A stretch of DNA of 64,000 bases. It comes from Anoplopoma fimbria. Its lineage: Eukaryota > Chordata > Actinopteri > Perciformes > Anoplopomatidae. The number at the start of each line of letters is the position of its first letter. Position 1 is the first letter of the stretch. This document shows, piece by piece, positions 12,200-24,994 of this stretch. The position numbers were made by a program, and so were the translations under genes. The notes below the pieces were generated by a model, which saw only the letters and a list, made by a program, of their open reading frames with translations, was not told the DNA's origin and did not search any database. The DNA lies in assembly GCF_027596085.1 (NCBI RefSeq), contig NC_072455.1:4986509-5050508 (forward strand), given 5' to 3'.

Positions 12200-15100
12200 C
12201 ATATCCACGTGTTCAGCCCATCTGCACCATCTGTGCAGGCTTAGGTGTACTGCATGTGTGTGTGGATCACTAGCTCCATTTATCACACAGACTGTGCTTA
12301 TTATGAAACACTTCCAGGTTTGGTAAAAACAGCCCTCCATCGGTAAAAATCTGCAGAATCACTCCAATTTTGCATGTAACCCACACTGTAGTTGTGCCTC
12401 CCCCCCCTCCCATCCTCACTACCCTGCTGCTCCACTCCAAAAAGGGGACATTTGAAAACTCTGCAGCTGGAGATATTTGCATGGATTCATTTAAATACAG
12501 ATATGATAAAACAGCATCAAAAGTGGAAGCGAGCATATAAAGAAACAAGAAGTCGTTTCTGCACTGGTGTAGGCGTCACTTGTAGCACAGCAACTGAACA
12601 ACCACGCAACCAAGCAGTTGCTGGAGGGATTAAATCTGTGTTTTTGTTTTTTTTATGTGTCCATGTGGCTGCAGAATGAGAGAGACGGGCTTAACCTTCG
12701 TGTTGTTGGGGAATTTAAAATAAATCATCCATCGCACATGCCTCAGATATGAAAACACTGTAACAAGGTAAATCTCTCCTTCGGGTTAGAAGATAAATTG
12801 TGACAAACTCAGCTCATTTCCTTTTCCAAATATCATATTTCTAAGTAATAGTCATCATAAACATAATGCTAAATACACTATCCTGCAAATGAAAGGGTAC
12901 ATATTTATATAATGGAGTCTAGTGGGTGGATTTAGATGATAAAACCCACTTAATAGGACCATCTGTATCAAGAACAGAAGGAATCTGTGACAGGCGAATT
13001 AAAATCGATTATAACCCGTGATGTAACTGGAAATGCGGACTTCCCCTTAAAGGCATTACTTCCCGTTTGTTGAAGAGCAGATTTTCCAGTTCTCTGGGTG
13101 AGCACAACACAGTGTTTGTTATAGATGCTTTAATAAACAGAGGGGGGGGCCGTAGGATTAGCTCTAGGTGCTGGTTTCACTCTTGGTCCGGTCCTACTTT
13201 GTCAACGATCTTAGCATCACTTCCTGTGACCCCAACAACTGACATGGAGACATCAGGCAAAAGTTTTCTATGCTGTTTCAGACAAAAAAACAAAGGGTTC
13301 AGGGCTGTGCCTGCGTGGCTCCATTTGTGATGCAGCAGTTAAACATATGCAGTAATTTGACTGACAAATGAGGTTTAGCTCTGAGTGGCGTCTCAGCCGA
13401 TGATTCATGTCATTGAAGTTCAGGTTGCGGTCCTTAAAACTCAGGTAAGGTCAATGGAAACCAAAGTCTATGAGGCAATTAGTCATCTATGTATTTAACC
13501 TTTATTCAGGCTCTAAATTGGGCAGTTTGCTCTTTTACAATGCCCCCGTCTCATCGAAAACACGGGAACAGACATTAATAGAGTCATCAATAGAAAAATA
13601 TACATATTTGTAGCCAGAGGATTATAATCGCCGTTGAGGAGGTATTCGGTTTGGTTTTCTGATTTGTCGTTTGGTCCGTTTGTAAAGAAGGGTTTCGGAA
13701 AAAACTACTGAACCCATTTTTTATTAAACTTCTTGGATGTGTTGCACGTGCAAAAGAAGAACCCATTCTATTCTGGAGCAGACACGAATCACACATTATT
13801 TTTCCCCTTTTGGAAACTGCGTTGGCCTTCTAGTTATGCGACGTCATCGCTCTCTGCATCACTTCAAGCTCAGCATCTGTTCTGTGCTGCAGGATAACGG
13901 TGCTAATTTCTAATTCCTCATGCATTTTTTTTTTTCTCGTTGCACATCTAGAACGTTGTTGTTGTTGTTGTTTTTACTTTCAGTTAGAGTGAGGCATCTG
14001 CTCCGACAGTTTAATCTGTAAATGGATGCCTAGAACAGACCTGAGGAGAGAGAGAGAGAGAGGAGGAGGAGGAGGCAGGCGGAGGACGATGCGAGCGGGC
14101 GGATGGCCGTAGTGCAGATTACAGGCGGTGATGTAACGAGGCGTAAATGCCGCTGACCCCTCTGCAACTCATAGCTTCCAGAGAGGCCGGAGCACACGGT
14201 GAAAACAAAACCTCGCAGCAGGGGGTGAGGTGGGGGGGAGACAAAAGGCCCCGGGGTCGTCTGACAGGGACATATCCGACCCCTCCGTGTACCAGGAGGA
14301 GCGTCAGAGGATCCACTGCTGCAGGAGGCGATGCTTTTCAGAGCGACGGGTCGTTTTCATGACATCGGAGTCCTCCCTTTGACACCACACACGCATCTGT
14401 GTTGGTTTTCAGCGTGATGTGATCTTAATTACCCAGTGAGCAGTGCCGACGGGCATTGTTGTCGGGTCAGGCTGATACCGGGGCTTTATTAAATATATAA
14501 TGTCGGCCTGCCAGTGCGGATGCAATGGAGGTTAGCCTGGGTGTCATGGTGATATGAAAGGCTTTTTCTGAGACTTTTCTACACTGACAACAATGCAGGC
14601 CTGTGGTGAATTTCAATCCTGACAGTAATGAATATATATTCAAATAAAAACACTGAATATTAGCAAAGTCAGTGACCGGTTTTTGGTTCTTTTAGGACAA
14701 AAACTGAATAACGAGAGCCACATTTGGTTGGTAGAATTCAAACCTTCTTGCTTTTGAGTTCCGAAAAACAAAATCTAAGCCTCTCTTCATACTGAAAGGT
14801 TTAAAAAGCTTTCAGTCCACTGAAGCTTTGTGGTGCCCCCTTAGGGAGGCAACAACAAACGCATCGGGGCATTCAAAGTGTTGTCGACACATTCACTTTA
14901 GAAAGAAAAAAGAATATCATAGTAGTCAAAACCTCAGTTTCCTCATGCGAATACAGGCAGTTTTTAAAACAAAGCAAGAGGTTAACTTCAAATTTCCCAA
15001 ACTTTAACCGAGGTTGGGTGCTGTACCAAACTAATATGATTAAATGGAAATTGTTTTTGCGTGATATGTCGAACGTCTATCATGTCAAATAATTAAATAT

Positions 15101-15240
15101 GTGTGCAAAAAGGTCATTTTGCTGGTTACATTTGCTGACCTGTAAACTGTGACGTCAATACTGAAATATGTTAACAACTATTACATGCACTGCAGGTAGG
15201 TTTTGTAGAAACATATCCTACAGACTTCAGTCCTGAAAAG
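12200..15240. other. Non-coding stretch with a complex block at about 14090-14530
   Basis: Mostly ordinary sequence. The 14090-14530 block is more GC-balanced and free of simple repeats (for example ATCTTAATTACCCAGTGAGCAG and TTATTAAATATATAATGTCGGC), which is compatible with a conserved non-coding element. Compatible only: no alignment is available. Confidence 0.4.
14047..14076. repeat. (GA)n/(GAG)n purine tract
   Basis: GA dinucleotides grading into GAG triplets. Confidence 0.85.
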
Positions 15241-15640
15241 TGACTTTTCCTCTAGCGCCATGTTTTGCTTTTAGTGACTATTGGATGGATTGCTGGTGAG
15301 GTTTGGTGCAGATCGCCAGGGGCGCCGAAAAGGGGGGGTAAAGGAGACGGATTCTAGGGGCCCATGATGGAGGGGGGCCCAGAGAGGCCCCTAATGATGA
15401 TGAAATTATAATACAGAAAAAATAATGACACTAAGTTATTAACTAACATATAATCACACATGTTTTATTTTCCATGTCCTGGTAACAATTGGTCCAAAAC
15501 AAAAAAAATTTTGCCAGGACATGTGTTGATTATATGGGGCCCTGTAAAGATTCATTTTCATGGGGCCCTCTGGGCCCCCTCCATCATGGGCCCCTGCAGA
15601 TCGCCATGGTGCTTTCAGCCTTGTAAGTGGTGCAGGTGTT
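15240..15640. repeat. Interspersed repeat fragment split by the 280-bp MITE
   Basis: ACTTTTCCTCTAGCGCCATG, GACTATTGGATGGATTG and GGTTTGGTGCAGATCGC lead into the MITE, and CATGGTGCTTTCAG resumes after it. ACTTTTCCTCTAGCGCCA occurs again at about 60972-60990, so this is a dispersed family. Confidence 0.5.
15317..15596. mobile_element. 280-bp palindromic hAT-type MITE with perfect 8-bp target duplication
   Basis: It starts CAGGGGCGCC and ends GGGCCCCTG. The terminal arms pair over GGGGCCCATGATGGAGGGGG and its mirror near 15563-15592. An internal hairpin (CATGTCCTGG near 15473, CCAGGACATG near 15515) adds a second foldback. The 8-mer CAGATCGC flanks both sides (15309-15316, 15597-15604). Eight-base duplications are typical of hAT transposases. 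Confidence 0.88.
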
Positions 15641-16286
15641 GAAGTATTCTTCTAAAATATGTTTTAATCATGTTTCAGTCCTGCTAAAACTCCGGCTGTG
15701 GTGTTTCATACCAAATGAAACCAAAAAGGGAGGAGAGAGGAAATATATCAGATGTTGGGGAATCCAGTTTCTGCCTGAACAAAGATTCCATTCCTCATTT
15801 CCTGTGGTTGCAGAAGCTTTCACATCTTGGGTAAACTTGAGAGTGAATTTATGGGTTTCAGTTGCAGGAATTTGGTTTATTTTGGTAAGTCAGTTGTTGC
15901 CTGGAATGTGTGAGAATGAACAGCTTGCTGACACTGAAATTCCATATCAAGAAAGTCCAAGCAAGAAATAAAAAAGGGAAATAAAATGACTGTTTTTATC
16001 TTGTTTTGATTTGCATCAAGTTACACTAGTTTAACGCTGATCTTCCCGGAAAAAAAAAAACGGTGTTTGACTCAGCGCCTGTAAACAGCCGACCACAAAC
16101 ATTCCCTTGGCGGCGGCGGGGGGGACAACCGACACCACGGACAAACACAGAGAGGAAGTGAACCCGGGAGAGAAAGCACATTTCTGCTGCGCTGCCCAGT
16201 TTCTTTTTTTTTTTATGTTGTTGCTCTGTCCGAGAAGACGGATCGATGTGTATCAGAGGAGACTGGCTCCCAAAAAGCTGAGTCAG

Positions 16287-16289
<3 letters not shown>

Positions 16290-16364
<75 letters not shown>
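16290..16364. repeat. (AC)n microsatellite, about 74 bp
   Basis: Pure AC array; a second array starts 150 bp downstream. Confidence 0.97.
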
Positions 16365-16367
<3 letters not shown>

Positions 16368-16513
16368 TACTTGTATAATTGTGAGGACTCTAGCTCCTCC
16401 AGCACCTCGCCCTAATTTTAACCTGAAAAATAAGTTGTCCTTAAACCCCTCAAATCGTCCTTTCAAGGAAATCCACACTTTTCCAAAAACGTCCTCATAA
16501 ACCTGCTAAGCTA

Positions 16514-16514
<1 letters not shown>

Positions 16515-16602
<88 letters not shown>
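16515..16602. repeat. (AC)n microsatellite, about 88 bp
   Basis: AC array with one AA interruption near 16570. Confidence 0.97.
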
Positions 16603-16604
<2 letters not shown>

Positions 16605-17488
16605 TCAATTCATGGATTACAGGGACGCTTTACTATTGCTAGCATTTAATGAAACGCTCTAAACTTGACAGGAATTTACCATCAGTTTCTGTTCCAATGA
16701 CATAAAGTAGACTCTGTTCTGCTGTACTGGGTTTGTTTAACAGCTTGTAAAAAAGTGCAGCCCGTGGTGGGACGATATGAATGGAATGCAGCCTCACAGG
16801 AAACAGACGGACAGCTGTCATGCTGTACGAATGTCACACACTCTGCAGTAATTGTGTGCAGAATGTGGAGGGATGGATTTGTGTGTCACATAGGGGTCAG
16901 GATGCAAGAGAAGAACACTGAAACAAGTACCGATCAAGAGATAAATAAAGTTATTGTTTAAATGACGGATGAATCTTTTTGTAATTTTCATGCAAATATA
17001 CATATTTATCCTTTCCTAATGATTCTGTGACGTTTTGATGGCCATTTTTCCACTATTTTCCGACATTTTAAACCTAATTTATTCACCAAACGAGAAAATA
17101 ATCAACATAATAAGACAAAGACAGAGACTGAAGTTCTGCATCGCACAATACTCTAAAAAAAATATAACAATATTCAAATCACAATGGCTTTCACTGCTTG
17201 TTATTTACCTCTGCTAGTCTATTTATTGTACTATTATGAGTTCCTAAGTATTTACACAAATTTGGGTCAAAACAAAAGCTATTTTCAGCTTAAACAGAAC
17301 GTCGGTTTAGGCTTAAAATGGCTTAATAAACAACAACAACAATAATAATACAACAGGAAAACTTTCACGACATCTTCAGGGGATTCAAAATAAAATACAA
17401 TACAGGAAGATTAGGTGATATAAACCAGCTATTGGTGAGGGGTGGAGTAGCAGGCCAGACACATCCATTCATAAAAGACCCACCCTTC

Positions 17489-17494
<6 letters not shown>

Positions 17495-17552
<58 letters not shown>
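17495..17552. repeat. (CA)n microsatellite, about 57 bp
   Basis: Pure CA array. Confidence 0.96.
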
Positions 17553-17554
<2 letters not shown>

Positions 17555-18513
17555 CCATCCGGGACAGTCACATGTGGACACCGATAGTTCATAAGCAATC
17601 TGTCCGCAGTGATCCTTACAAATATATGTGTAAACAACTTGGGAAACAGACTCCTATAAGCTAATATTATATATAAATAATTTAATTAATTAAGATCCAA
17701 TAGGAGAACACATAATAACATATCTAAATAGAGTTTCAACGGGAATATTATGGGAATATTTTGGCTGGGAAGTAACGAAAAAAAGGACATTGGATAGCTA
17801 ATGCCTGGAGAGACACTAAACCCAATCCAATTAGTTTAATCAATGGTGTGTTAAATGCCCTCTTGAGAAGGGGGGAATCCACCAACTTGACACTTAACAG
17901 TCAAGTTCAACGCTGAACTCCTGGCAGGTCAACAAGGCATCGCACATTTCACATGGCTCCTTACTTCACAGAACTTTTTACACAAACACAAAATGTTTCT
18001 ATTGATTAATTATTGTCAATTTTTTTTTTCAGTTGCGGTTACCAAGAAGAAAGTCTTCCTCCTGTGTCCAAAAATGTCCATACGAATGGATTTTTTTTAT
18101 GTGAAATTCAATACCCTTAAGGACCGTGAACGCCCCATTTCCTCAACTTCTCCCCCCCCTTTCTGTGTAATCGACCTACTTGATGCCAAAACAAGCTGGA
18201 AAGCTACATTTTCCAGACAGACAGTGAAGTAGCGAGCCATCAGACACCATGTAACGGTATGCGAGGAGAGGAAATGGCCCAAGAAGATGACTGTCTCCAA
18301 TTATTTTTTTTATTTTTTTTGGTCTTTAAAGACATAGCCCAGTTTGCATGGGAGAGAAATGAAGGGAGTTAAACAGAGTACTCACCCCGAGCTCAGCAGA
18401 TAGGAGGCAGGGAGAGAGATGCGGGAGTCTGCGGGATGATAAAGCTCCTCTCACCCAAAGCGGCTCTGTGGGGAATTTTGATAATATTTCTGGAGAGGAC
18501 AAGTGTGCTGCAG

Positions 18514-18617
18514 AGGAGGAGGAGGAGGAGGAGGAGGAAGAGGAGGAGGGTGGGGGAGGGTGGTGGTGGTGGGGTGGGGGGAGACAAATAATCAAAATTA
18601 AAAAAAAAAAAAAAAAA
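18514..18617. repeat. GAG/GGT purine tract followed by A17
   Basis: (GAG)n at 18514-18548, then G-rich GGGTGGGGGAGGGTGG and TGGGGTGGGGGG with more than four G runs (possible G-quadruplex), then 17 A residues at 18601-18617. Confidence 0.9.
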
Positions 18618-18830
18618 GTCCACTCCTGTCAGTCTCGGTTCACTTTTTTGCGGTTTTTTTTTAAGTCGTGCGGTGGTGGATGTCTGTGCGTTTCATCTGC
18701 GTGGGGGACGAGCTGTCAGTCACTGTTTGGAGGTGATAAACAGAGAATGGTGATTCTCTCTGGTCTGTCTGTCTGTCTGCTCCGCCGTCCGCTGCTCTAT
18801 CACCGGCTTCAGCAACCTGGAAACGCCTTT

Positions 18831-18880
18831 TCTCTCTCTCTCTCTCTCTCTCTTTCGGTCTCTCTCTCTCTCTCTCTCTG
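18831..18880. repeat. (CT)n microsatellite
   Basis: CT array interrupted once by TTCGGT. Confidence 0.93.
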
Positions 18881-18983
18881 TCACGGTTAAGCACGCTGTC
18901 TGATTCGTCCAGAGATCCTCTATTGCAGACAGCAGGCTCACTCACTAAACCACTCAATGACTGAATGGGTGAATACATTAATG

Positions 18984-19617
18984 CAGTGGTTCTCAAATGG
19001 GGGGGTACGTGAAGGCACCCCAGGGGGTACGTGAGATTTAAAAAAATATATATATTTAAATTAGCATCCATTCAAAAAATCCTTTAAAAATAGTTTTTTT
19101 TTAAATAAATATTCAATAAAATAAAGTATCATAAACTGAATTCAATGCAACAATGCAATCTTCAGTGTTGACAGTTTAATAAATCAGACACTGATGGCAG
19201 AGACGCTGTGTATTACATCTTTTTTTCAACCAAAAATGCTTTGCACTGGTTACATTACATTACAGTCATTTAGCAGATGCTTTTATCCAAAGCGACTTAC
19301 AATCAGTAGTATATTACACATCATTCACCCATTCACACTCTGATGACAGGCTACCATGCAAGGTGCCACCATCAGACTCTAACTAACATTCATGCAACAT
19401 CCAGTCCACACCGATGGCAAGCCTTCGGGAGCAACTTGGGGTTAAGTGTCTTGCCCAAGGACACATCGACTGCCGAAGCCGGGTATCGAACCACCGACCC
19501 TCTGATTGGAGAACTACCTTGCCCTCCACTACGCCACAGCCGCCCCGGTTAGGGGGTACTTCGCTGAAAATATATTTCACAGGGGGTACATCACTGAAAA
19601 AAGGTTGAGAACCACTG
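18984..19617. mobile_element. hAT-type MITE with nested SINE and perfect 8-bp target duplication
   Basis: The termini are CAGTGGTTCTCAA and TTGAGAACCACTG, an exact inverted repeat. The 8-mer CATTAATG flanks it at 18976-18983 and 19618-19625. Internal GGGGGTACGTGA and GGGGGTACATCACTGAA motifs also mirror each other. A SINE sits inside at 19253-19546, so the MITE itself is about 340 bp. Confidence 0.92.
19253..19546 (-). mobile_element. tRNA-derived SINE, copy 2 (nested in MITE)
   Basis: Full-length reverse-strand copy of the same family: (TGTAA)n tail at 19253-19265, B-box complement GGTATCGAACC near 19481, head ending GCCGCCCC. GGTTA occurs on both sides (19248-19252 and 19547-19551) and may be a short target duplication. 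Confidence 0.88.
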
Positions 19618-19794
19618 CATTAATGAACATTTAAAGAAAGAAATCAGTTTTCAAGTCACTGTATGTGGAAGATAGTAAAGGTCACAGGAGAGGTCCCATT
19701 GCAGGAATGTATTTTTAAATGAATCTTGCATGGAAAGGATTACTTAACGGGCCTACCGGACCCAGGCCGGCTGTCAGGGGCCCCTCAGGCCTTC

Positions 19795-19925
19795 ACCTGC
19801 AGAATGACACTTGAAGAGGACACAACGACCACAAAGAGATTCAAAATGACCACAAAGAAACATGAAACGACTTAAAAGGGAAGTAAAATAACTACAAGGG
19901 GAGATACAACCACAAAGAGACACGT
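19795..19925. repeat. Degenerate ACCACAAAGAGA-type tandem repeat
   Basis: ACAACGACCACAAAGAGATTC, AATGACCACAAAGAAAC, CGACTTAAAAGGG and ACAACCACAAAGAGACAC recur at roughly 18-20-bp spacing with much divergence. Confidence 0.6.
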
Positions 19926-20338
19926 GAGGTTAAACTGATTTGATTTGATCAAGATTTTATAGATTTTTGTTGTTTATGGAGCTGTTCAACCACCATCAAC
20001 ATTTACATTTTTTTTTTTGCCTGATCTGATTGACTTTTCAACAACATAAGACCCAAAATAAATAATTTAAGTATGCATAGCATTTTTTCTTTATTCAGTC
20101 ATTTTCCAGAGTGACCTCTACATACTCAAACCCTGCTGAGTATCAGTGTGCAGTATAGTAGGGGTGAGAGGACAGTAGTTAGACAGGGTTAGGGTATCAA
20201 AAAAGAACTTTTGCAACATCAGCTTTTTAATCAAAATATTTTTTTGGTCTCCTAAGTTTTGATCCTTAGAGAAAAAGAACAAAGTGAGAGCTCTTCCTGT
20301 CCAGCTTCCTCTCGATTCTGCTTTTTTTCTCAGACAAT

Positions 20339-20421
<83 letters not shown>

Positions 20422-23400
20422 AGAAACACACACACATTTTTCACAGCTGATGTCACCATGCTATCCGGTCCACAAATCCCTCCTCCTGTTTCTTTCTCCC
20501 CCATCACAACGAGATCCAAACCCCCCTCCCCCCCACTCCATTCTTTTAAAAAGTGACAGTGAGCCAACCGGAGCTGTGCTGCAGGGTGTTGATCCCTCTA
20601 ATGAAGTTAAAATCATCCGTCAGTTTCTCTTGTCTGCCCTTTGAATCTACGAAAGAAAAGTTGCCCTGCAGTACAATTACAAAAACGGGACTGTACTCAT
20701 TTAGAAATAGAGTTTTAGATCTTCCATATGACAGTTTCAGTCCTCTGAGAGTTACAGTAGAAAACAAGCAGTGAGCAGCCAAAAACTTTGCCAACATTTG
20801 AACATTTTGCACATTTTTCCTCTTCAAAACACCCGTGATAAGAGCAGTACTATTTACTCTTAACGTCCTAACTTGTGTGGGTGTATGAAGTTCAGTTTGC
20901 AAAAATGTGTGGAGTTGCTTTATTAATATGAATCAAGATTTGCAAAGTCATCTTCAATGTAGCCATGCCAAAAAGTCAATGGTCCACAACTGAAAACTGA
21001 GACTGTTTGCTGGAAATATATTTATTTTTGTTTTTTCTTTCTTCTTTTTTCCGATTTTATCTACAAAAATGCTCAACATGGGTGTTCATTGCACAGCTGC
21101 TTTTGCTCTTGTGGTATGTTCTTTAAAGTGTAACTTAAACCCCAGATGTTCGCCGGTGGTGGAGACCAAAGAGGCCACAACTGCACATGATGCCACTGAG
21201 AGAAATGCTCCTGCTTGCAGCTTCATAGAGCTAATGACTTCTAATGGTTTCACATGCCTCACCGAATAAATCACTAAGGTCAGTAGATCCAACAGATAAA
21301 ATGAACACAATAACGGAGGTATATTTTAGAGAAAAGATTGACTGAAGTCTTTTTGAACTCATGTGGCATGCTTTCCCTTTTTTCCTTTCATTTTGATCTG
21401 TGCATGGTTTTGAAATGAGTCACGCCGAGCACTCTTTCTGGGAGAGTTCCTTAAATTCTGTGGTGCATCTCATGACCTTCAGTCTTTCAAACCGTGTCTC
21501 ATCCAACATCCGCAAAAAAAAAAAAGAGTTGGGACTTTGTACTCATGATGAGGCAGATCTTCAAACTTCTGGACATGAATGAGACTTTTGTTGTGAGGTT
21601 TGTGACCCCGAGGCATGGATGAAGCATCTCTATAAACACAAATGCACAAACACATCCTCTAGCATACACACACATGCTCTTTAGTATGTTTCCTACCCTT
21701 ATGCAGCCAGAGATTCATCAAACAGTAGCAGACTATCTGAATTTTTGGATGAACTTCACGACCCTTTCTCACATGACATGAGAGAACAAAAGTAGGCCTA
21801 TGGAAGAATTGTTTATAAGGTGAAAAGCTCAGTTTGTTTACAGCACATTATCCCATTATGATTATTTATGTGGCTGCCTCTTATTCAATGAGGAAGTAAT
21901 GTACTTTGTCACAATGCTTATTGAGTGTAGTCAGTTCAGTTTGAAGATCTGGGACTCATTCGTACATCTATCAACAGAGGGACGGATTACAACAGTGTAT
22001 AGCGCTACCGCCGCACTCACGTTTCATATGTTATCTGGTTGTATTGTGCTTTAATTAGGTTTACCAAAAAATAATTGTTTACGTTCTATCATTTATTTCG
22101 TGATACACAGCTATGGTGGGCTCCGAACATACTCATAGAACTGGAGTTACATCCAGGTAACTTCTATATACCCTTGTGTCATCACTAAAAACAAGACTGC
22201 TTTCCTGTAATCACTTTGTTTTATAAATTGTAAGTGCATTTTAAATTCACGAGTTTCTAATGCGCATTTTTAATTTGCGCATTAAAAATAAAAATTTCCA
22301 CCTCATGGTTTTATTATACCAGAAATTCAAAGAAAGCTGAAACGTTTTTTATATTTAGCTGAGGCGTAAAAAGGTGGTGTATTAATGGGAACGGACTTAG
22401 TGAATAAATTACGCCGTATTATACGCGAAAGCATGTGACTTTAATGTCATTCAAACTTTCATTCAACCAGAGAGACAAAAATGCCAGAAGACAAAAACAT
22501 CAGACACATGTGCACACATTAAAAAGACATTTAGTGAAGGAATCCAATTAAATATTGTGAATGTTAGTGAACACAATGATCATTGCAGCTGCTAAAAAAA
22601 TTTTTTAAATATTCTGCACCTGTGACCAGCTAAATGAAATGGAGCCCTCTCACCGGCTGGTTTCACCAAAACAATAGGCACATTGTTGGTAATGTATGCA
22701 AATGAGTCATTTGCATTGGAGCAACAGAAAATGCTCTTTGGAGTCACATCGCCACGGATACAAGCATCCATACCTACGTTTAGAAGTGTAAACTGGATTA
22801 TTGTTCTTCCTTTATGTCTTTAATGTACAGTTATACATGTTTTTCACCTCTGAGTGTTTATAATCTATGAAAAATGTAATTGTTTGTGTCACTTTAGCAT
22901 TTGGCAAAACCGAATACATCACCAAAAAGAAAATGAATTGGAAAAACAAGAATCTATTTTTCTAACTTCACAAGTCGGACAATCAAAAAGCTCTCAGTGG
23001 GTGATGTATGAGTCAGTTGCTGATCTTTGGCTGCCTGGGAGGCTATATGTTGATTAGCATGCTGGGATTTATGGAAATGCTCTCAAGATTACAGACAGAA
23101 AATAGATCACAAACTTTGTCTTGTCACCGAGCACAATGACTGAACACGGTTAGCATCTCTCATCATTTCTATGTCTTTAAAAAGATCTTTCTCGCTGCTT
23201 ACATTGGTGCGTTTGTTCGGGCTCGCTTGAGTAACAAAAAGCTTTCATGTGGAGTTTGAACTACAGAAATGGAAGTGGAAAAATGGCACCTTGCAGTGAA
23301 GGAAAACACTGCCACAGTATGGAGCATTAATCCATTAGCCAGCCTATAATAGTCTCCATCAGGCTCAGTTGACAAAGGATGAAATATAAATGTCTTACGA

Positions 23401-24368
23401 CCCATTTGTGTACTTTCTTGAACCCTTAAACCCCTGTGAAAGGCGTGCTTGCCAGAACAAACCCATCTTTGTCCAAACCAATAGATTCAAATTAGTATAA
23501 AATGATTCAAAAGGCATCTAGAATGGTTTTATTTAACAGTGTGATGCAGAAATGAAATAACAGAGTTCTACATTTGAATATCTCTCCAAACATCATGCAG
23601 CTTAAAGGAATAGAACAAACTGATACAGAATATATACGAGTATATGATAATATCAGACAATTCAAAGGACGAAGTTGATTATAGTTATCAATAAATCCCT
23701 CTAAAACATATAAATCAACAAGGTATATTGTCTGTATTTTTCCCAAACCCTCAAGTATCTTAAACCCATTTTGCCATATATCTCTATCATACTACTTAAT
23801 ACACTTCAATGAGCCACATTATTGCACTGGATGACTTTTCCTTTACTGTCATGAGCACAAACAGTTTCTTTTTTAAAAGAAATCCAACATAGACCGCCCT
23901 GCTGCTGTGAAAACTCACTAAAGCACCAAATGTGTATTCATCCGCACATGAAAGTAGTCCCGCATAAATGCACTATTTACGACTGTTTTTGGTATAAAAC
24001 AGTGCCCAGCTGTTGTAGAAAATAACTGAAACTTTCTCAAAATTGAAACTATATTTTGATATTATTTATTTCATCAGCAAGAATCAATGCCTCTAATATT
24101 GAGAGGTGGAATGTGGCATAGGAAATTATTTTGACAACAAACTCAACAGTAAAGGTCTGCAGTTTCACATATCATGAATCAACGGCGCATGTCAAAACTC
24201 CCATGTGTGCATGGCCAAATGGGGTTAATGAGGGGTTAATAAAATAAATATCAGGTATTCTGAAATATATTTATATGGGACAATTTAATATTCGCTCATG
24301 TTTGGACCAGTTGCATGTATTTGATGTGTCGGATGTGATTTTTGCACATAAAATGTACAGAGAACATG
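19926..24368. other. Non-coding stretch
   Basis: Contains only the CA array at 20339-20419 and a 9-bp-arm inverted repeat TAATGCGCA...TGCGCATTA at about 22258-22285. No exon recognised on either strand. Confidence 0.6.
20339..20419. repeat. (CA)n microsatellite, about 80 bp
   Basis: Pure CA array, with a further short CA run after GAGAAA. Confidence 0.97.
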
Positions 24369-24369
24369 C

Positions 24370-24480
<111 letters not shown>

Positions 24481-24678
24481 TGTGTTTCCTGGGGATTGTA
24501 AAAGTGGTTGTCCTGACTGACAAACAGGATCCAGATCGAATACAAAACCAAGCTCTCTCTCTCACTCTCTCTCTCAAACATACATGATGTGCAAAAACAC
24601 GTGTTTGGGTTAAACCACATTTTAATAGAAAAGCACATGTACTGTATATTTGTGTGAATCTGTACGGCTACATTAGCC

Positions 24679-24680
<2 letters not shown>

Positions 24681-24742
<62 letters not shown>
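24681..24742. repeat. (GT)n microsatellite, about 62 bp
   Basis: Pure GT array; GA-rich tracts follow at 24918-24990. Confidence 0.97.
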
Positions 24743-24746
<4 letters not shown>

Positions 24747-24917
24747 CCCAGAGAAGACTAAAACAGGGAAGTTCTTGTTTTTCTCATCACAAGACCAGCT
24801 CTTTTTTTCTTTAGGAGGGGAGAAGAGAGACCCAGAGAAAGGAAGTTCTCTCCAAACAAAACAACAATGAGGATTCAGCTGGATAGAAAAGGAAGGAGGG
24901 AGGAAAAGGATGGAAGA

Positions 24918-24990
24918 GAGAAAGAGAGAGAGAGAGAGACATGAAAAGAGGAAACTAAGAGAAGGGATGGCGAGAGAGAGAGAGAGAGAA
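24918..24990. repeat. (GA)n tracts
   Basis: Two GA arrays of about 20 bp each in a purine-rich stretch running from about 24815 to 25020. Confidence 0.85.
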
Positions 24991-24994
24991 GACA

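Noticed and set aside
19343..19608. Plus- and minus-strand frames across the SINE (also 7580-7849 and 44235-44557)
   Set aside because: The same frames recur in every SINE copy and overlap the pol III boxes; a repeat artefact, not a protein.
19795..19925. CRISPR-like regular repeats
   Set aside because: The units are diverged and contiguous, without unique spacers, in a vertebrate genome.
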